A DNA stretch of 16,215 nt from an uncultured Ilumatobacter sp. Lineage in GTDB: Bacteria > Actinomycetota > Acidimicrobiia > Acidimicrobiales > Ilumatobacteraceae. A program made the position numbers and the translations under genes. This document shows, piece by piece, positions 1 to 7,795 of this stretch. The notes under the pieces are model-generated. The model made no database searches. It was given only the letters and a program-made list of their open reading frames with translations, and had not been told where the DNA came from. The stretch lies in assembly GCA_938049325.1 (NCBI GenBank), contig CALICC010000282.1, positions 1 through 16,215 of the forward strand, in the 5' to 3' direction. The first letter of the stretch is position 1. Every line of letters begins with the position of its first letter.

Positions 1-171
1 GTCCAGCCCATCGAACTCAAGATGAGCGCCACCTTGCGTCTGCGCCGACTCTCCAAAGGCGCAAAATACAAAGAAGATCTCCAGCAGCTCGTCCTTCCGT
101 TGCCACGTCGGACCGACCCTGCGGAGTTCCTCGTCAAGTTCTTCCGAGACCTCGTGCCCGACGAGGACTGA
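1..171 (+). CDS. mfd: Transcription-repair coupling factor Mfd, C-terminal end (partial)
   Basis: This is the last 56 codons of a gene entering from the left edge, open in frame 1 from the first base to TGA at 169-171. The visible peptide contains LRLRRLSKGAKYKEDLQQLV followed by a PLPR stretch and a short acidic end. That resembles the extreme C-terminal end of actinobacterial Mfd, which forms part of the domain regulating this ATP-dependent translocase. Mfd removes RNA polymerase stalled at DNA lesions and recruits the UvrAB excision repair proteins. Context supports the call: mfd directly precedes mazG and eno in other actinobacteria, and both follow here. No motor motif lies in the visible part, so the identification rests on the tail sequence and gene order. 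The ATG-initiated six-frame reading does not show it because its start is outside the window. Confidence 0.72.
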   Translation, partial: VQPIELKMSATLRLRRLSKGAKYKEDLQQLVLPLPRRTDPAEFLVKFFRDLVPDED

Positions 172-252
172 GCGACGCGACGCCAGCGTGGGCGATGCGG
201 TTGCGCTGCGGACGACCCGGCGGCGGGCGCTGTTCGGACGGGTCCGAGCCGG

Positions 253-258
253 TAGCGT
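253..258 (+). promoter_or_regulatory. Candidate -10 box of a leaderless promoter for the SurA-like lipoprotein gene
   Basis: TAGCGT lies 8 bp upstream of the GTG start at 267 and fits the actinobacterial TANNNT consensus. That spacing would put the transcription start at or within a base or two of the GTG, giving a leaderless mRNA. No Shine-Dalgarno-like purine run precedes the start, which agrees with this. No convincing -35 hexamer is visible at 16-18 bp, so the call stays tentative. Confidence 0.35.
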
Positions 259-266
259 GCACCTCC

Positions 267-1028
267 GTGAATCGCCGTGTCCTGTCGATCCTGCTCCCCT
301 GCTCCATCGCGGCGCTCGTCTCGGGTTGCGCAACCTTCTCCGAGACCGACGTCGTCGCCCGCGTCGGCGACACCGAACTGTCGGTGGAGCAACTCGACGA
401 GCTCATCGAGGCGGTCGCCGGCGGCGATCCTGCCGCAGCCGGCGCACTCCCCGAAGGAGTCGACGACGCAAACGTCGCTCGGCAACAGATCTCGGCCTGG
501 ATCTTCGAAACCTCGCTCGGCCTGTCCGACGAGGAGGTCGAAGAGTCGTACGCACTCGGCCTCATCGACTCCGGGGTCACCTGCCCGAAGGTGATGGTCA
601 CCCCGACCTTCGAAGAAGCACAGCTGGCCGAGACCCGACTGGCCGCAGGCGAACCGTTCGGCGCGGTTCTGGCCGAGCTCAACATCGACCCGAGCCTCGC
701 CGAGTCCAGCGGAGCGATCGGCTGCATCACACTCGAGCAGATCGATCTCACGGGGCAGCCCTCACCCGACATCCAGGCAATCCTCGACATCAACGCAGCG
801 AACCCGATCTCGGTGCAGGAGATTCCGATCCCTGATGGGACGCTCGCAGGACTGCTCGTCCAGCACACTCCGTTCGAGGAGCTTGCTGCGGCCGATTCCG
901 CATCCGTTGTCTCGAACATCGAATTCCAAGCGGCGCAAGGACTCGACGTCGACGACCTCGACGTCTACGTCGACCCGCGATACGGCGCGTTCGATGCCGC
1001 AACCGGTGCGGTCATCGCGCTGAGATGA
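267..1028 (+). CDS. SurA/PrsA-like lipoprotein with degenerate parvulin domain
   Basis: A 253-residue predicted lipoprotein. GTG 267 is chosen because it begins a clean lipoprotein signal peptide: basic NRR, a hydrophobic core, then lipobox LVSGC with the lipidated cysteine at residue 21. The in-frame ATG at 195 would add a 24-residue Arg/Gly/Cys-rich leader that does not fit. After the signal comes VVARVGDTELSVEQLDELI, typical of the SurA/PrsA chaperone N-terminal helix. Residues about 105-215 follow the parvulin pattern (eA..ria.Ge.F..vl.elniDpslA.s.GaiG). The catalytic-type His of the parvulin HIL motif is replaced by CPKVMV, so prolyl isomerase activity is doubtful. Cys106 and Cys153 could form a disulfide outside the membrane. 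A role as an envelope chaperone or scaffold is inferred. Its stop overlaps the mazG start (ATGA), so the two are probably co-transcribed. Confidence 0.7.
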   Translation: MNRRVLSILLPCSIAALVSGCATFSETDVVARVGDTELSVEQLDELIEAVAGGDPAAAGALPEGVDDANVARQQISAWIFETSLGLSDEEVEESYALGLIDSGVTCPKVMVTPTFEEAQLAETRLAAGEPFGAVLAELNIDPSLAESSGAIGCITLEQIDLTGQPSPDIQAILDINAANPISVQEIPIPDGTLAGLLVQHTPFEELAAADSASVVSNIEFQAAQGLDVDDLDVYVDPRYGAFDAATGAVIALR

Positions 1029-2491
1029 TCACCATCGTCGGGCTGGGGCCGGGCGGCGTCGAGTACGTCACCGCCGACACACTCGACGCGATCGAGCGGC
1101 ACGATCGCCGCCACCTCCGGACCGCGATTCACCCGTCGGCGACGTTGCTCACCGCCGCTGAGGGCCGCCTGGTGACGTACGACGACGTCTACGACACGGC
1201 GGACACGTTCGAAGACGTCTACAACGACATCACGGACCGCGTCATCACCGACGCTCGGGCGCACGGCGACGTGCTCTACGCCGTCCCCGGGTCACCACTC
1301 GTGCTCGAACGCACCGTCCGGTTGTTGCTGCGCCGCTGCGCGGACGAGCAGATCGAGGTCGACATGCGCCCCGCAATGTCGTTCCTGGACCTTGCGTGGA
1401 ACCGTCTCGCGCTCGACCCCATCGAGGAACGCGTCCGACTGATCGACGGCCACGACTTCGCAACCGCAGCGGCTGGCGAAACCGGCCCGCTGCTCATCGC
1501 TCACACGCACGCCAATTGGGTGCTGTCAGACATCAAGCTCGCCGTCGAGCACGCGACGGGCGACGAACCGATCACCATCTTGCACGCGCTCGGCACCGAC
1601 GACGAGGCCGTCGTCACCACCACCTGGTCGGAGCTCGACCGCACCATCGAAGCCGACCACTTGACCTCGGTCTATGTCCCGCACCTGGCAGCACCGGTCG
1701 GGCGTGAGTACATACGATTCCACGAGCTCACGCGGACACTCCGCGAGCAGTGCCCGTGGGACATCGAGCAGACTCACGCGTCACTCGTCCCATTCCTGCT
1801 GGAGGAAACCTACGAGGTGGTCGATGCACTCCAGGCGCTCGACTCCGACGACCCGACCACCGACGACGATCTGGTCGAAGAACTCGGCGACCTGCTGTTT
1901 CAGATCGAGTTCCATGCGGTGATCGCCGAGCAAGACGGCCGATTCAGCATGGCCGATGTGGCCCAGGGAGTGCACGACAAACTCGTTCATCGGCACCCGC
2001 ATGTGTTCGGCAACGTCGAGGCCGAGACGACCGACGAGGTCTTGTCGAACTGGGACGACATCAAGCAGCGCGAAAAGGGTCGTACATCGATCTTCGATGG
2101 CATCCCGCGCTCGATGCCCGCGCTGGCGTATGCCGCCAAGGTCGGACGCAAGGCATCAAAGGTCGGCTTCGACTGGCCCGATGTCGATGGCGCGTTCCCC
2201 AAGATCACCGAAGAGACCGCTGAACTCGCCGAGGCCATGGCGACCGGCAACGACGCGCTGTCGGCGGGCGAACTCGGTGACCTGCTATTTGCCGTCGTCA
2301 ACGTGGCCCGTCACATCGGGGTCGACCCGGAGCTTGCGTTACGCACCGCCTCCGACAAGTTCCGCACGAGATTCGAGGGCGTCGAAGCGCTGGCTCGACA
2401 CGACTCGATCGATCTCAAGCAGGCTGACCTCGCGACACTCGACCGACTCTGGGACGCCGTCAAAGCGACCGAGTCGGACGACCCGAGCTGA
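1025..2491 (+). CDS. mazG: Tetrapyrrole methylase - MazG nucleoside triphosphate pyrophosphohydrolase fusion
   Basis: A 488-residue two-domain protein, like Bacillus YabN. Residues 1-~220 form a SAM-dependent tetrapyrrole methylase-type domain: GLGPGG at 6-11 and the VPGSPLV motif typical of the family. From about 235 the MazG part starts (LREQCPWDIEQTH). It carries two helical NTP-pyrophosphohydrolase repeats with metal-binding signatures: EE(T)YE at 260-264 with ELGD at 286-289, and EETAE at 396-400 with ELGD at 416-419. The RHPHVFGNV and KVGFDWPDVDGAF segments are classic for full-length MazG. MazG hydrolyses (d)NTPs to NMP and pyrophosphate, which sanitises the nucleotide pool and, in some bacteria, lowers ppGpp. 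The methylase substrate is unknown; YabN-type proteins have no established porphyrin role. The start ATG overlaps the upstream stop by 4 bp, and the gene ends 49 bp before a convergent gene. Confidence 0.93.
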   Translation: MITIVGLGPGGVEYVTADTLDAIERHDRRHLRTAIHPSATLLTAAEGRLVTYDDVYDTADTFEDVYNDITDRVITDARAHGDVLYAVPGSPLVLERTVRLLLRRCADEQIEVDMRPAMSFLDLAWNRLALDPIEERVRLIDGHDFATAAAGETGPLLIAHTHANWVLSDIKLAVEHATGDEPITILHALGTDDEAVVTTTWSELDRTIEADHLTSVYVPHLAAPVGREYIRFHELTRTLREQCPWDIEQTHASLVPFLLEETYEVVDALQALDSDDPTTDDDLVEELGDLLFQIEFHAVIAEQDGRFSMADVAQGVHDKLVHRHPHVFGNVEAETTDEVLSNWDDIKQREKGRTSIFDGIPRSMPALAYAAKVGRKASKVGFDWPDVDGAFPKITEETAELAEAMATGNDALSAGELGDLLFAVVNVARHIGVDPELALRTASDKFRTRFEGVEALARHDSIDLKQADLATLDRLWDAVKATESDDPS

Positions 2492-2540
2492 CCCTGACCT
2501 GAACAGATCGAACACCAGCCGCCGGTCACACCGGTGATGG

Positions 2541-5015
2541 TCAGTGATCGGTTGAAGCGAGCTCGTCCGCCCCCGCACCGGACGATGAGTCTTTCACCAC
2601 GGACTGGTGGACGAACTTGGGGATCGAGAACGATTCGACCTCGGGTACATCGCCGAGCGCACTCAGCGTCTCTGACGGCGTCGGAGTCGACGTAGGCGGC
2701 GTCGGCACGGTCGGCGTCGGGCGACTCTCCAGCGACGACGCACTGTCAGCGAGCAGCGACGACGATGTCGCCGACGGCTGTGCGACGGCCGGCGCAGGAG
2801 TCTCAGGCGTCAGTGAGAGCGAGAGCGAGAGCGACGGTGCGGCCGGGCGCTCAGGAGCACTCGCGGGATCAGCGACGGGCGCCGCTGGTGCCACGGTTGC
2901 CGCTGGTTCGACAGTTGCTGGTTCTACAGTTGCTGGTTCGACGGATGCTGGCGTCGGCATCGCGACGGGAGCGGGTGCGGCGACAGCAGGGGGCGCGACG
3001 TCTGCTGGCACAGCTTCGGCGTGCACGACCTCGTCGATGGCAGGCGTCATGGCAGCTGGAGCTGCGGGCACATCTGCGACGTGTGCGACCTGGTCGACGA
3101 CAGGCGTCGAGACAACCGAAGCCGCCAGAGTGTCTGGAGTCGCAACCACCGCTGGTTCGGGTGTGACAACTTCGTCGGCTGGACGTGCCGCGTCGGCAAC
3201 CACGGCAGCGGAGTCCGCCCGACTCGGTGTCGGAATCCGATCATCGACCGATGCGGCGTCGTGACCCACAACGAGATCGCCAGGCGCCGCGCTCGTACGC
3301 TGCCGACCCTCGTCGTCGTCCCCGAAGTCGACGGTCGGTCCAGGTGCGCGCATGGCGGCCGCTCGTTCTTCGATTCCGGCGCGCTGCTCGGCCAAGAAAT
3401 TGTGCTTGTCGGCAATCGAGGCCGCACCGTCGCCGATCACGCGACTCGACTCGGTGATCGCGACAGTTGCGATGAGCTCGAGGAGCGCAGCGAGCGCGAG
3501 GTAGCCGGCAATGCGGCCGAAGCGGTCGATGTCGGTCTCTTCGACGAGCGTCGCCAAGCCACCGAGACCCTGAATGTGCACGAGCAGCACGACGCCGAGC
3601 GCGTAGGCGAGCCGAAGGGGACTGCGCCGAGCACCGACCGAGATGGCCGCACGCTCGAGCAAGAAGAAGGGGACGTACATCGCTGCTGCCTGGAGCCCGA
3701 ACCGAAGGACGAGCGGTGCGATCTGCTCGGTGTCTTGATACCGGTCGGCAATCCACCAGATTGCGTAGGCGGCTCCGGGCCATGCAGCTGCGGCCAATAC
3801 CGGGTTGCGGCGGCGTCCACTTGCGATTCGAGCGTTCAACACGGTGACGAACGCCCAGATCGACGCGACCACGGTGGCTCCGAGGGCAAGCGTGCGCTCG
3901 AAGGATTGCAGACCGTCTAATGCCGTCCAGGCCCGCTCACGCTGTGCAGGCAGGAGTGCCCCGTCGGCAGCCTCTCGCCAGAACAGGAACATCACGAGCG
4001 CACCGACGATGCTGATCAATGCCAAGCCGGCGATCGCAATCATCAGGGCGAGTCGAACGATCGAAATCCCCGGAACGAGCCGCACGCGGCTGCGGACATC
4101 TCGAGCGATCGGCGGACGTGCGTCAGCGCGAAGGGCACGGGCGAAGGCGCCGGTGACTCCTCGACCGACCGTGACCGACACGACGCCGTTGCGTCGGTCG
4201 TACGCTCGACTCACCGCATCTTCCACGAGGCGTCCACCGCGCCACGCCAAGACCAGCACGATTGCCACCGGCGGAACGAAGACGATGCCGATGGCCCACG
4301 CGGGCGCAACACCGTCGAAGTCCTCGCCGTAGGCGCCACCCGAACGCAGTCCGAACAACGTGAATGCGCCGACGATGGCAAGCGAAACCGGCACCCACAC
4401 CCAGCGGGCGAGTTCACCCGAACCGCTACCGAGGCGACGCATCATCGACGACAACAGGAACAACGGGCGATACGACACGAAGAGGATGCCGATCAGCGTG
4501 CCGCATGCGACCGCAAGTGGAATCGGAGAGGTGACTTCGGCGCCCGGCTCATTCAAGCGTCGTTCGAGGTAGGCGACCGTTCCGATCGCTGCGGCGGCGA
4601 TTGCCGCTGGCGTCAACCACGACATGGCGGCGTCGCGTGGCGACAACGGGTTCTGCGAGACGGCGGCCGCCAGGAGACGGCGAGCGTTCTCGACCACCAG
4701 CCACGTCCAGCCGACCGTGCCGAGCGCCGTCAAAATGCCGGCGGCGATCTCGATCCATGACACGAAACCGATGCGATCCTCACCATTCATCGCACGCGTG
4801 ACCTGCAATCCTGCGAGGACGAGGCCGACCGTTGCTGCGAGCAGCGTGAACGCGAGCACAGGGGTCGTGATCATGGGCTTCTCCACGAGCATCACCCGTG
4901 GGTCTCGTTCTTGTGCCGTGCGGTCGTCGTCTTTGGCTGGCAGCGTCAGAGGCGCGCCGCCCTGTTCAGAGTCGGGACCCAATGGGCGCTCAACAACGAC
5001 GTCGACATCACTCAC
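2541..5015 (-). CDS. Large polytopic membrane protein with disordered Pro/Ala/Val/Thr-rich C-terminal tail, function unknown
   Basis: I do not recognise this family. From GTG 5015 the protein has 824 residues. After about 47 hydrophilic residues come roughly 12 hydrophobic segments up to about residue 530, from MITTPVLAFTLLAATVGLV to IAGYLALAALLELIATVAIT. A basic, Arg-rich cytoplasmic loop lies between segments 6 and 7. A short helix (ADKHNFLAEQRAGIEERAAA) follows, then about 270 low-complexity residues from about 555 to the end, with VEPAT and SL repeats and a non-repetitive terminus (EVESFSIPKFVHQSVV). The start is uncertain. The frame stays open to ATG 5126, but that would overlap the 5' end of the divergent gene. 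ATG 4874, just before the first membrane segment, has the best ribosome site (GGAG six bases upstream) and may be the true start. There is no transporter, kinase or glycosyltransferase motif. The tail could be a cytoplasmic interaction arm, which is inference. Confidence 0.7.
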   Translation of the reverse strand: MSDVDVVVERPLGPDSEQGGAPLTLPAKDDDRTAQERDPRVMLVEKPMITTPVLAFTLLAATVGLVLAGLQVTRAMNGEDRIGFVSWIEIAAGILTALGTVGWTWLVVENARRLLAAAVSQNPLSPRDAAMSWLTPAAIAAAAIGTVAYLERRLNEPGAEVTSPIPLAVACGTLIGILFVSYRPLFLLSSMMRRLGSGSGELARWVWVPVSLAIVGAFTLFGLRSGGAYGEDFDGVAPAWAIGIVFVPPVAIVLVLAWRGGRLVEDAVSRAYDRRNGVVSVTVGRGVTGAFARALRADARPPIARDVRSRVRLVPGISIVRLALMIAIAGLALISIVGALVMFLFWREAADGALLPAQRERAWTALDGLQSFERTLALGATVVASIWAFVTVLNARIASGRRRNPVLAAAAWPGAAYAIWWIADRYQDTEQIAPLVLRFGLQAAAMYVPFFLLERAAISVGARRSPLRLAYALGVVLLVHIQGLGGLATLVEETDIDRFGRIAGYLALAALLELIATVAITESSRVIGDGAASIADKHNFLAEQRAGIEERAAAMRAPGPTVDFGDDDEGRQRTSAAPGDLVVGHDAASVDDRIPTPSRADSAAVVADAARPADEVVTPEPAVVATPDTLAASVVSTPVVDQVAHVADVPAAPAAMTPAIDEVVHAEAVPADVAPPAVAAPAPVAMPTPASVEPATVEPATVEPAATVAPAAPVADPASAPERPAAPSLSLSLSLTPETPAPAVAQPSATSSSLLADSASSLESRPTPTVPTPPTSTPTPSETLSALGDVPEVESFSIPKFVHQSVVKDSSSGAGADELASTDH
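2815..2832. repeat. Hexanucleotide repeat (GAGAGC x3) in the tail-coding region
   Basis: Three perfect tandem copies of GAGAGC, read on the minus strand as codons for an alternating Ser-Leu run inside the low-complexity tail of the membrane protein. An odd number of inserted or lost units would keep the frame, because each unit is two codons. Confidence 0.8.
2905..2949. repeat. 15-bp tandem repeat (3 copies) encoding VEPA(T/S)
   Basis: Three adjacent 15-base units (GGTTCGACAGTTGCT, then the same with one substitution, then with two) code on the minus strand for repeated five-residue V-E-P-A-T/S units in the tail of the membrane protein. A more degenerate copy appears to lie just before them, around 2887-2904. 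Because the unit is a multiple of three, copy-number change would alter tail length without a frameshift. Confidence 0.85.
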
Positions 5016-5087
5016 ATGGGGAACATCGGCGTCGCTGGAGCCGCGCTTGAGCCGAATTTGAGAACGATTTGACGCTTGACTGTGCGA

Positions 5088-6380
5088 ATGCGCGTGCAAA
5101 TCGCCAGCCCCTGGGACCATCCGCACATCGCCGCGCTGCCGTTCTCAGACCGCCTCACCGACTGGCAACTCCCCGATATGCATGGGGTGTTGGGCCTGCA
5201 TCGCCACGTGGTTCGCCTCATCGAACTCGACAACGCCAGCTACGTCATCAAGGAACTCCCCGACGATCTGGTGCGACGCGAGTATCGCCTCTTGCGCGAA
5301 CTGGCTGTTCACGGGCTGCCGACGGCCGAAGTCGTTGCCGCGGTCACCGAAAAGGCCGAGCAGGTCGACGGGATGCTCGTGACGCGGCACCTCGACTACT
5401 CGATCCCATACCGCACGCTGCTCGCCGGACGAGGGCTCACCATCCCGTACCTCGGCGAACGAGTGCTCGATGCGCTCGTCGGCCTGCTCGTCCGGCTCCA
5501 CCTCGCCGGCTTCTTCTGGGGAGATTGCTCACTGTCCAACACGCTGTTTCGGCGCGACGCCGGTGCGTTGACTGCGTACGTCATCGACATGGAAACCGGT
5601 GAGCAGCACGACCGGCTCTCGCCGGGGCAACGCAACCTCGACCTCCAGATGGCAACGGAGAACGTCGCCGGCGGACTTCTCGACCTCCAGGTTGGCGACC
5701 GGCTCAAGGCCGACATCGACCCGTGGGAAGTCGCCATGGAAATCGAAGGCCGGTACCACGCCTTGTGGAGTGAGCTCACCGACGCGCAAGAGTTCAGCCC
5801 GGGCGAGACGTACAAGATCGACCAACGACTCCAACGGCTGCACGACCTCGGCTTCGACGTCGAAGAGATGGACATCGTCGACGACGTCGCCGGCGGGCGA
5901 CTGCGCTACATCCCACGCGTGGTCGAGCACGGGTTCCACAGCGAACGCCTCAAGAACCTCACGGGCCTCGAAGCAACCGAGAATCAGTCGCGTCGGCTTC
6001 TCGACGACATTCGCTCGTTCGGTACCGAGTTACACGCGGAGCGCCAGGCCAAGATCGAAAGCGGACGACCGATCGGCCACGGCGGTGCAGCGGTCCGCAC
6101 GCTCCCAGAGAACGTCGTTGCGGTGCGCTGGCTCGACGACCGCTTCGAGCCGCTGATGGCTCGGGTTCCTCGACACATGTTCGACAAACTGGAGGCCGCC
6201 GAGCTGTACCACCAACTGCTCGAGCATCGCTGGTTCCTCAGCGAGAAAGCCGGCGCCGACATCAGCCTCGACGAAGCACTTCCGTCGTACCTGACCGACG
6301 TGCTCGACGATGCTCCGAACGAGGTCAACCTCACGCTGGAAAGCACCGCATCTCCGGCTACCTTCGACAGCCATGAGTGA
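5088..6380 (+). CDS. DUF4032 protein with LPS-kinase-like (protein-kinase fold) N-terminal domain
   Basis: A 430-residue protein matching the actinobacterial DUF4032 family, whose N-terminal part resembles Kdo/WaaP-type lipopolysaccharide kinases. From ATG 5088 the kinase-fold residues are visible: the ATP lysine in YVIKEL (K55), a helix-C glutamate in RREYRLL (E65), the catalytic loop GDCSLSN with D146 and N151, and the metal-binding aspartate in VIDMETGE (D167). The set is complete, so phosphotransfer is plausible, but the substrate is unknown. Residues about 210-420 are the DUF4032 region (DPWEVAMEIEGRYHALWSEL, then RLRYIPRVVEHGFH). TTG 5076 and GTG 5082 are in-frame alternative starts; none has a clear ribosome site. 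It overlaps the enolase start by 8 bp, so the two are probably translationally coupled. It holds the position that lpqU occupies upstream of eno in Mycobacterium. Confidence 0.82.
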   Translation: MRVQIASPWDHPHIAALPFSDRLTDWQLPDMHGVLGLHRHVVRLIELDNASYVIKELPDDLVRREYRLLRELAVHGLPTAEVVAAVTEKAEQVDGMLVTRHLDYSIPYRTLLAGRGLTIPYLGERVLDALVGLLVRLHLAGFFWGDCSLSNTLFRRDAGALTAYVIDMETGEQHDRLSPGQRNLDLQMATENVAGGLLDLQVGDRLKADIDPWEVAMEIEGRYHALWSELTDAQEFSPGETYKIDQRLQRLHDLGFDVEEMDIVDDVAGGRLRYIPRVVEHGFHSERLKNLTGLEATENQSRRLLDDIRSFGTELHAERQAKIESGRPIGHGGAAVRTLPENVVAVRWLDDRFEPLMARVPRHMFDKLEAAELYHQLLEHRWFLSEKAGADISLDEALPSYLTDVLDDAPNEVNLTLESTASPATFDSHE

Positions 6381-7653
6381 AATCATCGGAATTTCCGGCC
6401 GCGAGATCCTGGACAGCCGTGGCAACCCGACCGTCGAGGTGGACGTCGTGCTCGACTCGGGCGCCCTGGGCCGCGCTGCGGTGCCGTCTGGCGCCTCGAC
6501 CGGCGAGCACGAAGCCGTCGAGTTGCGCGACGGCGGCGAGCGATTTGCCGGCAAGGGCGTCTTGTCCGCGGTCGGTTTCGTGAACGATGAGATCGCCGAA
6601 CGTCTGCTCGGCATGGATGCGACCGATCAGCGCCTGATCGACCAGGCGATGCTGGATCTCGACGGCACCGACAACAAAGCGCGCCTCGGCGCCAACGCCA
6701 TTCTGGGTACGAGCCTGGCAGCGGCAAAGGCCTCAGCGATCGAATTGGACCTGCCGCTCTACCAGTACATCGGCGGACCCAACGCTCACGTGCTCCCGGT
6801 GCCGATGATGAACGTGATCAACGGCGGCTCCCACGCTGACAACTCGATCGACTTCCAGGAGTTCATGATCATGCCCGTGGGCGCTCCGAGCTTCTCCGAA
6901 GCGGTGCGCTGGGGAACCGAGACGTATCACGTCCTCAAGAAGGTGCTGGCCGACCGCGGCCTGTCGACCGCCGTGGGCGACGAGGGTGGGTTCGCGCCCA
7001 ACCTGTCGTCGAACGAGGAAGCCATCACCACGCTGCTCGAAGCCATCGAAAAAGCCGGCTTCGTACCCGGCGACGACATTGCGATCGCGCTCGACCCAGC
7101 TGTGAGCGAGATCTTCTCCGACGGCGCGTACCACCTCACCCACGAGGGCAAGGTCCTTTCTCCCGAGGAGATGGCCGCCTACTGGACCGACATGGTCGAC
7201 AAGTACCCGATCGTGTCGCTCGAAGACGCGATGGACGAAAACGACTGGGAAGGCTGGGCCAAGTTGACAGCATCGGTCGGCGACAAGACACAACTCGTCG
7301 GCGACGACCTGTTCGTCACCAATGTCGAGCGACTTCAAATGGGCATCGACCAAGACGTCGCGAACTCGATCCTGATCAAGGTGAATCAGATCGGTTCGCT
7401 CACCGAGACGCTCAACACCGTCGAACTGGCCACCCGACACGCCTACACATCGGTGATGAGCCACCGGTCCGGCGAAACCGAAGACGCCACAATCGCCGAC
7501 CTCGCCGTTGCGACGAACTGTGGGCAGATCAAGACCGGTGCCCCGGCACGCTCTGACCGCGTGGCCAAATACAACCAACTGCTTCGCATCGAGTCGTTGC
7601 TCGGAGAGTCCGCGGCATACCGGGGTCGCGCGGCGCTCGCACCGATGCGCTGA
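6373..7653 (+). CDS. eno: Enolase (phosphopyruvate hydratase)
   Basis: Cytoplasmic glycolytic enzyme converting 2-phosphoglycerate to phosphoenolpyruvate, Mg2+-dependent. The 426-residue length is normal for bacterial enolase. ATG 6373 gives the canonical start MSEIIGISGREILDSRGNPT; the 21 extra in-frame residues from 6310 lie inside the upstream gene and are not enolase-like. Family landmarks in order: SGASTGEHEAVELRDG (mobile active-site loop), GGSHADNSIDFQEFMI with E163, GDEGGFAPN with E204 (the acid/base glutamate), SLEDAMDENDW and GDDLFVTN (metal ligands), ILIKVNQIG with K336 (catalytic base), SHRSGETED, and IKTGAPARSDR with K387. All expected catalytic residues are present. The start sits inside the end of the DUF4032 gene, implying co-transcription; a 142-bp gap separates it from ftsB. 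Confidence 0.98.
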   Translation: MSEIIGISGREILDSRGNPTVEVDVVLDSGALGRAAVPSGASTGEHEAVELRDGGERFAGKGVLSAVGFVNDEIAERLLGMDATDQRLIDQAMLDLDGTDNKARLGANAILGTSLAAAKASAIELDLPLYQYIGGPNAHVLPVPMMNVINGGSHADNSIDFQEFMIMPVGAPSFSEAVRWGTETYHVLKKVLADRGLSTAVGDEGGFAPNLSSNEEAITTLLEAIEKAGFVPGDDIAIALDPAVSEIFSDGAYHLTHEGKVLSPEEMAAYWTDMVDKYPIVSLEDAMDENDWEGWAKLTASVGDKTQLVGDDLFVTNVERLQMGIDQDVANSILIKVNQIGSLTETLNTVELATRHAYTSVMSHRSGETEDATIADLAVATNCGQIKTGAPARSDRVAKYNQLLRIESLLGESAAYRGRAALAPMR

Positions 7654-7795
7654 GCCGTCCGGCAAGGTCGGGAATGTCCACAAATCCGGTGGCCAGACGT
7701 CACCGCCATCACATTCGACGTCGACATGAGGTGAAGACTTCGTGACGACGTGGTGATGACCGACAATTGCCCGCCGACGCTGACAGACTGGGGGG
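7654..7795. other. Intergenic region eno-ftsB (142 bp), no clear signal
   Basis: This is the longest gene-free stretch in the window. It holds two copies of the palindrome GACGTC about 15 bp apart and a G6 run immediately before the ftsB ATG, which is too close to act as a ribosome site. No GC hairpin followed by a T run is visible, and no convincing -35/-10 pair. A promoter for ftsB may lie here because the gap is long by local standards, but I cannot place it. Confidence 0.5.

Noticed and set aside
195..266. Upstream ATG start for the SurA-like lipoprotein
   Set aside because: It adds a basic, Cys-containing leader ahead of a perfect lipoprotein signal peptide that starts at GTG 267.
2529..2536. 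CACCGGTG palindrome between convergent mazG and the membrane protein gene
   Set aside because: It is only 8 bp, has no loop and no T run, so it is not a credible terminator; such palindromes are common by chance at this GC content.
3021..3920. 299-codon plus-strand frame opposite the membrane protein
   Set aside because: It is antisense to a gene with well-defined membrane helices, and its sequence shows no fold or motif.
7701..7727. Two GACGTC palindromes in the eno-ftsB gap
   Set aside because: They could pair as a 6-bp stem with a 15-base loop, but there is no T tract, so no terminator or operator is claimed.
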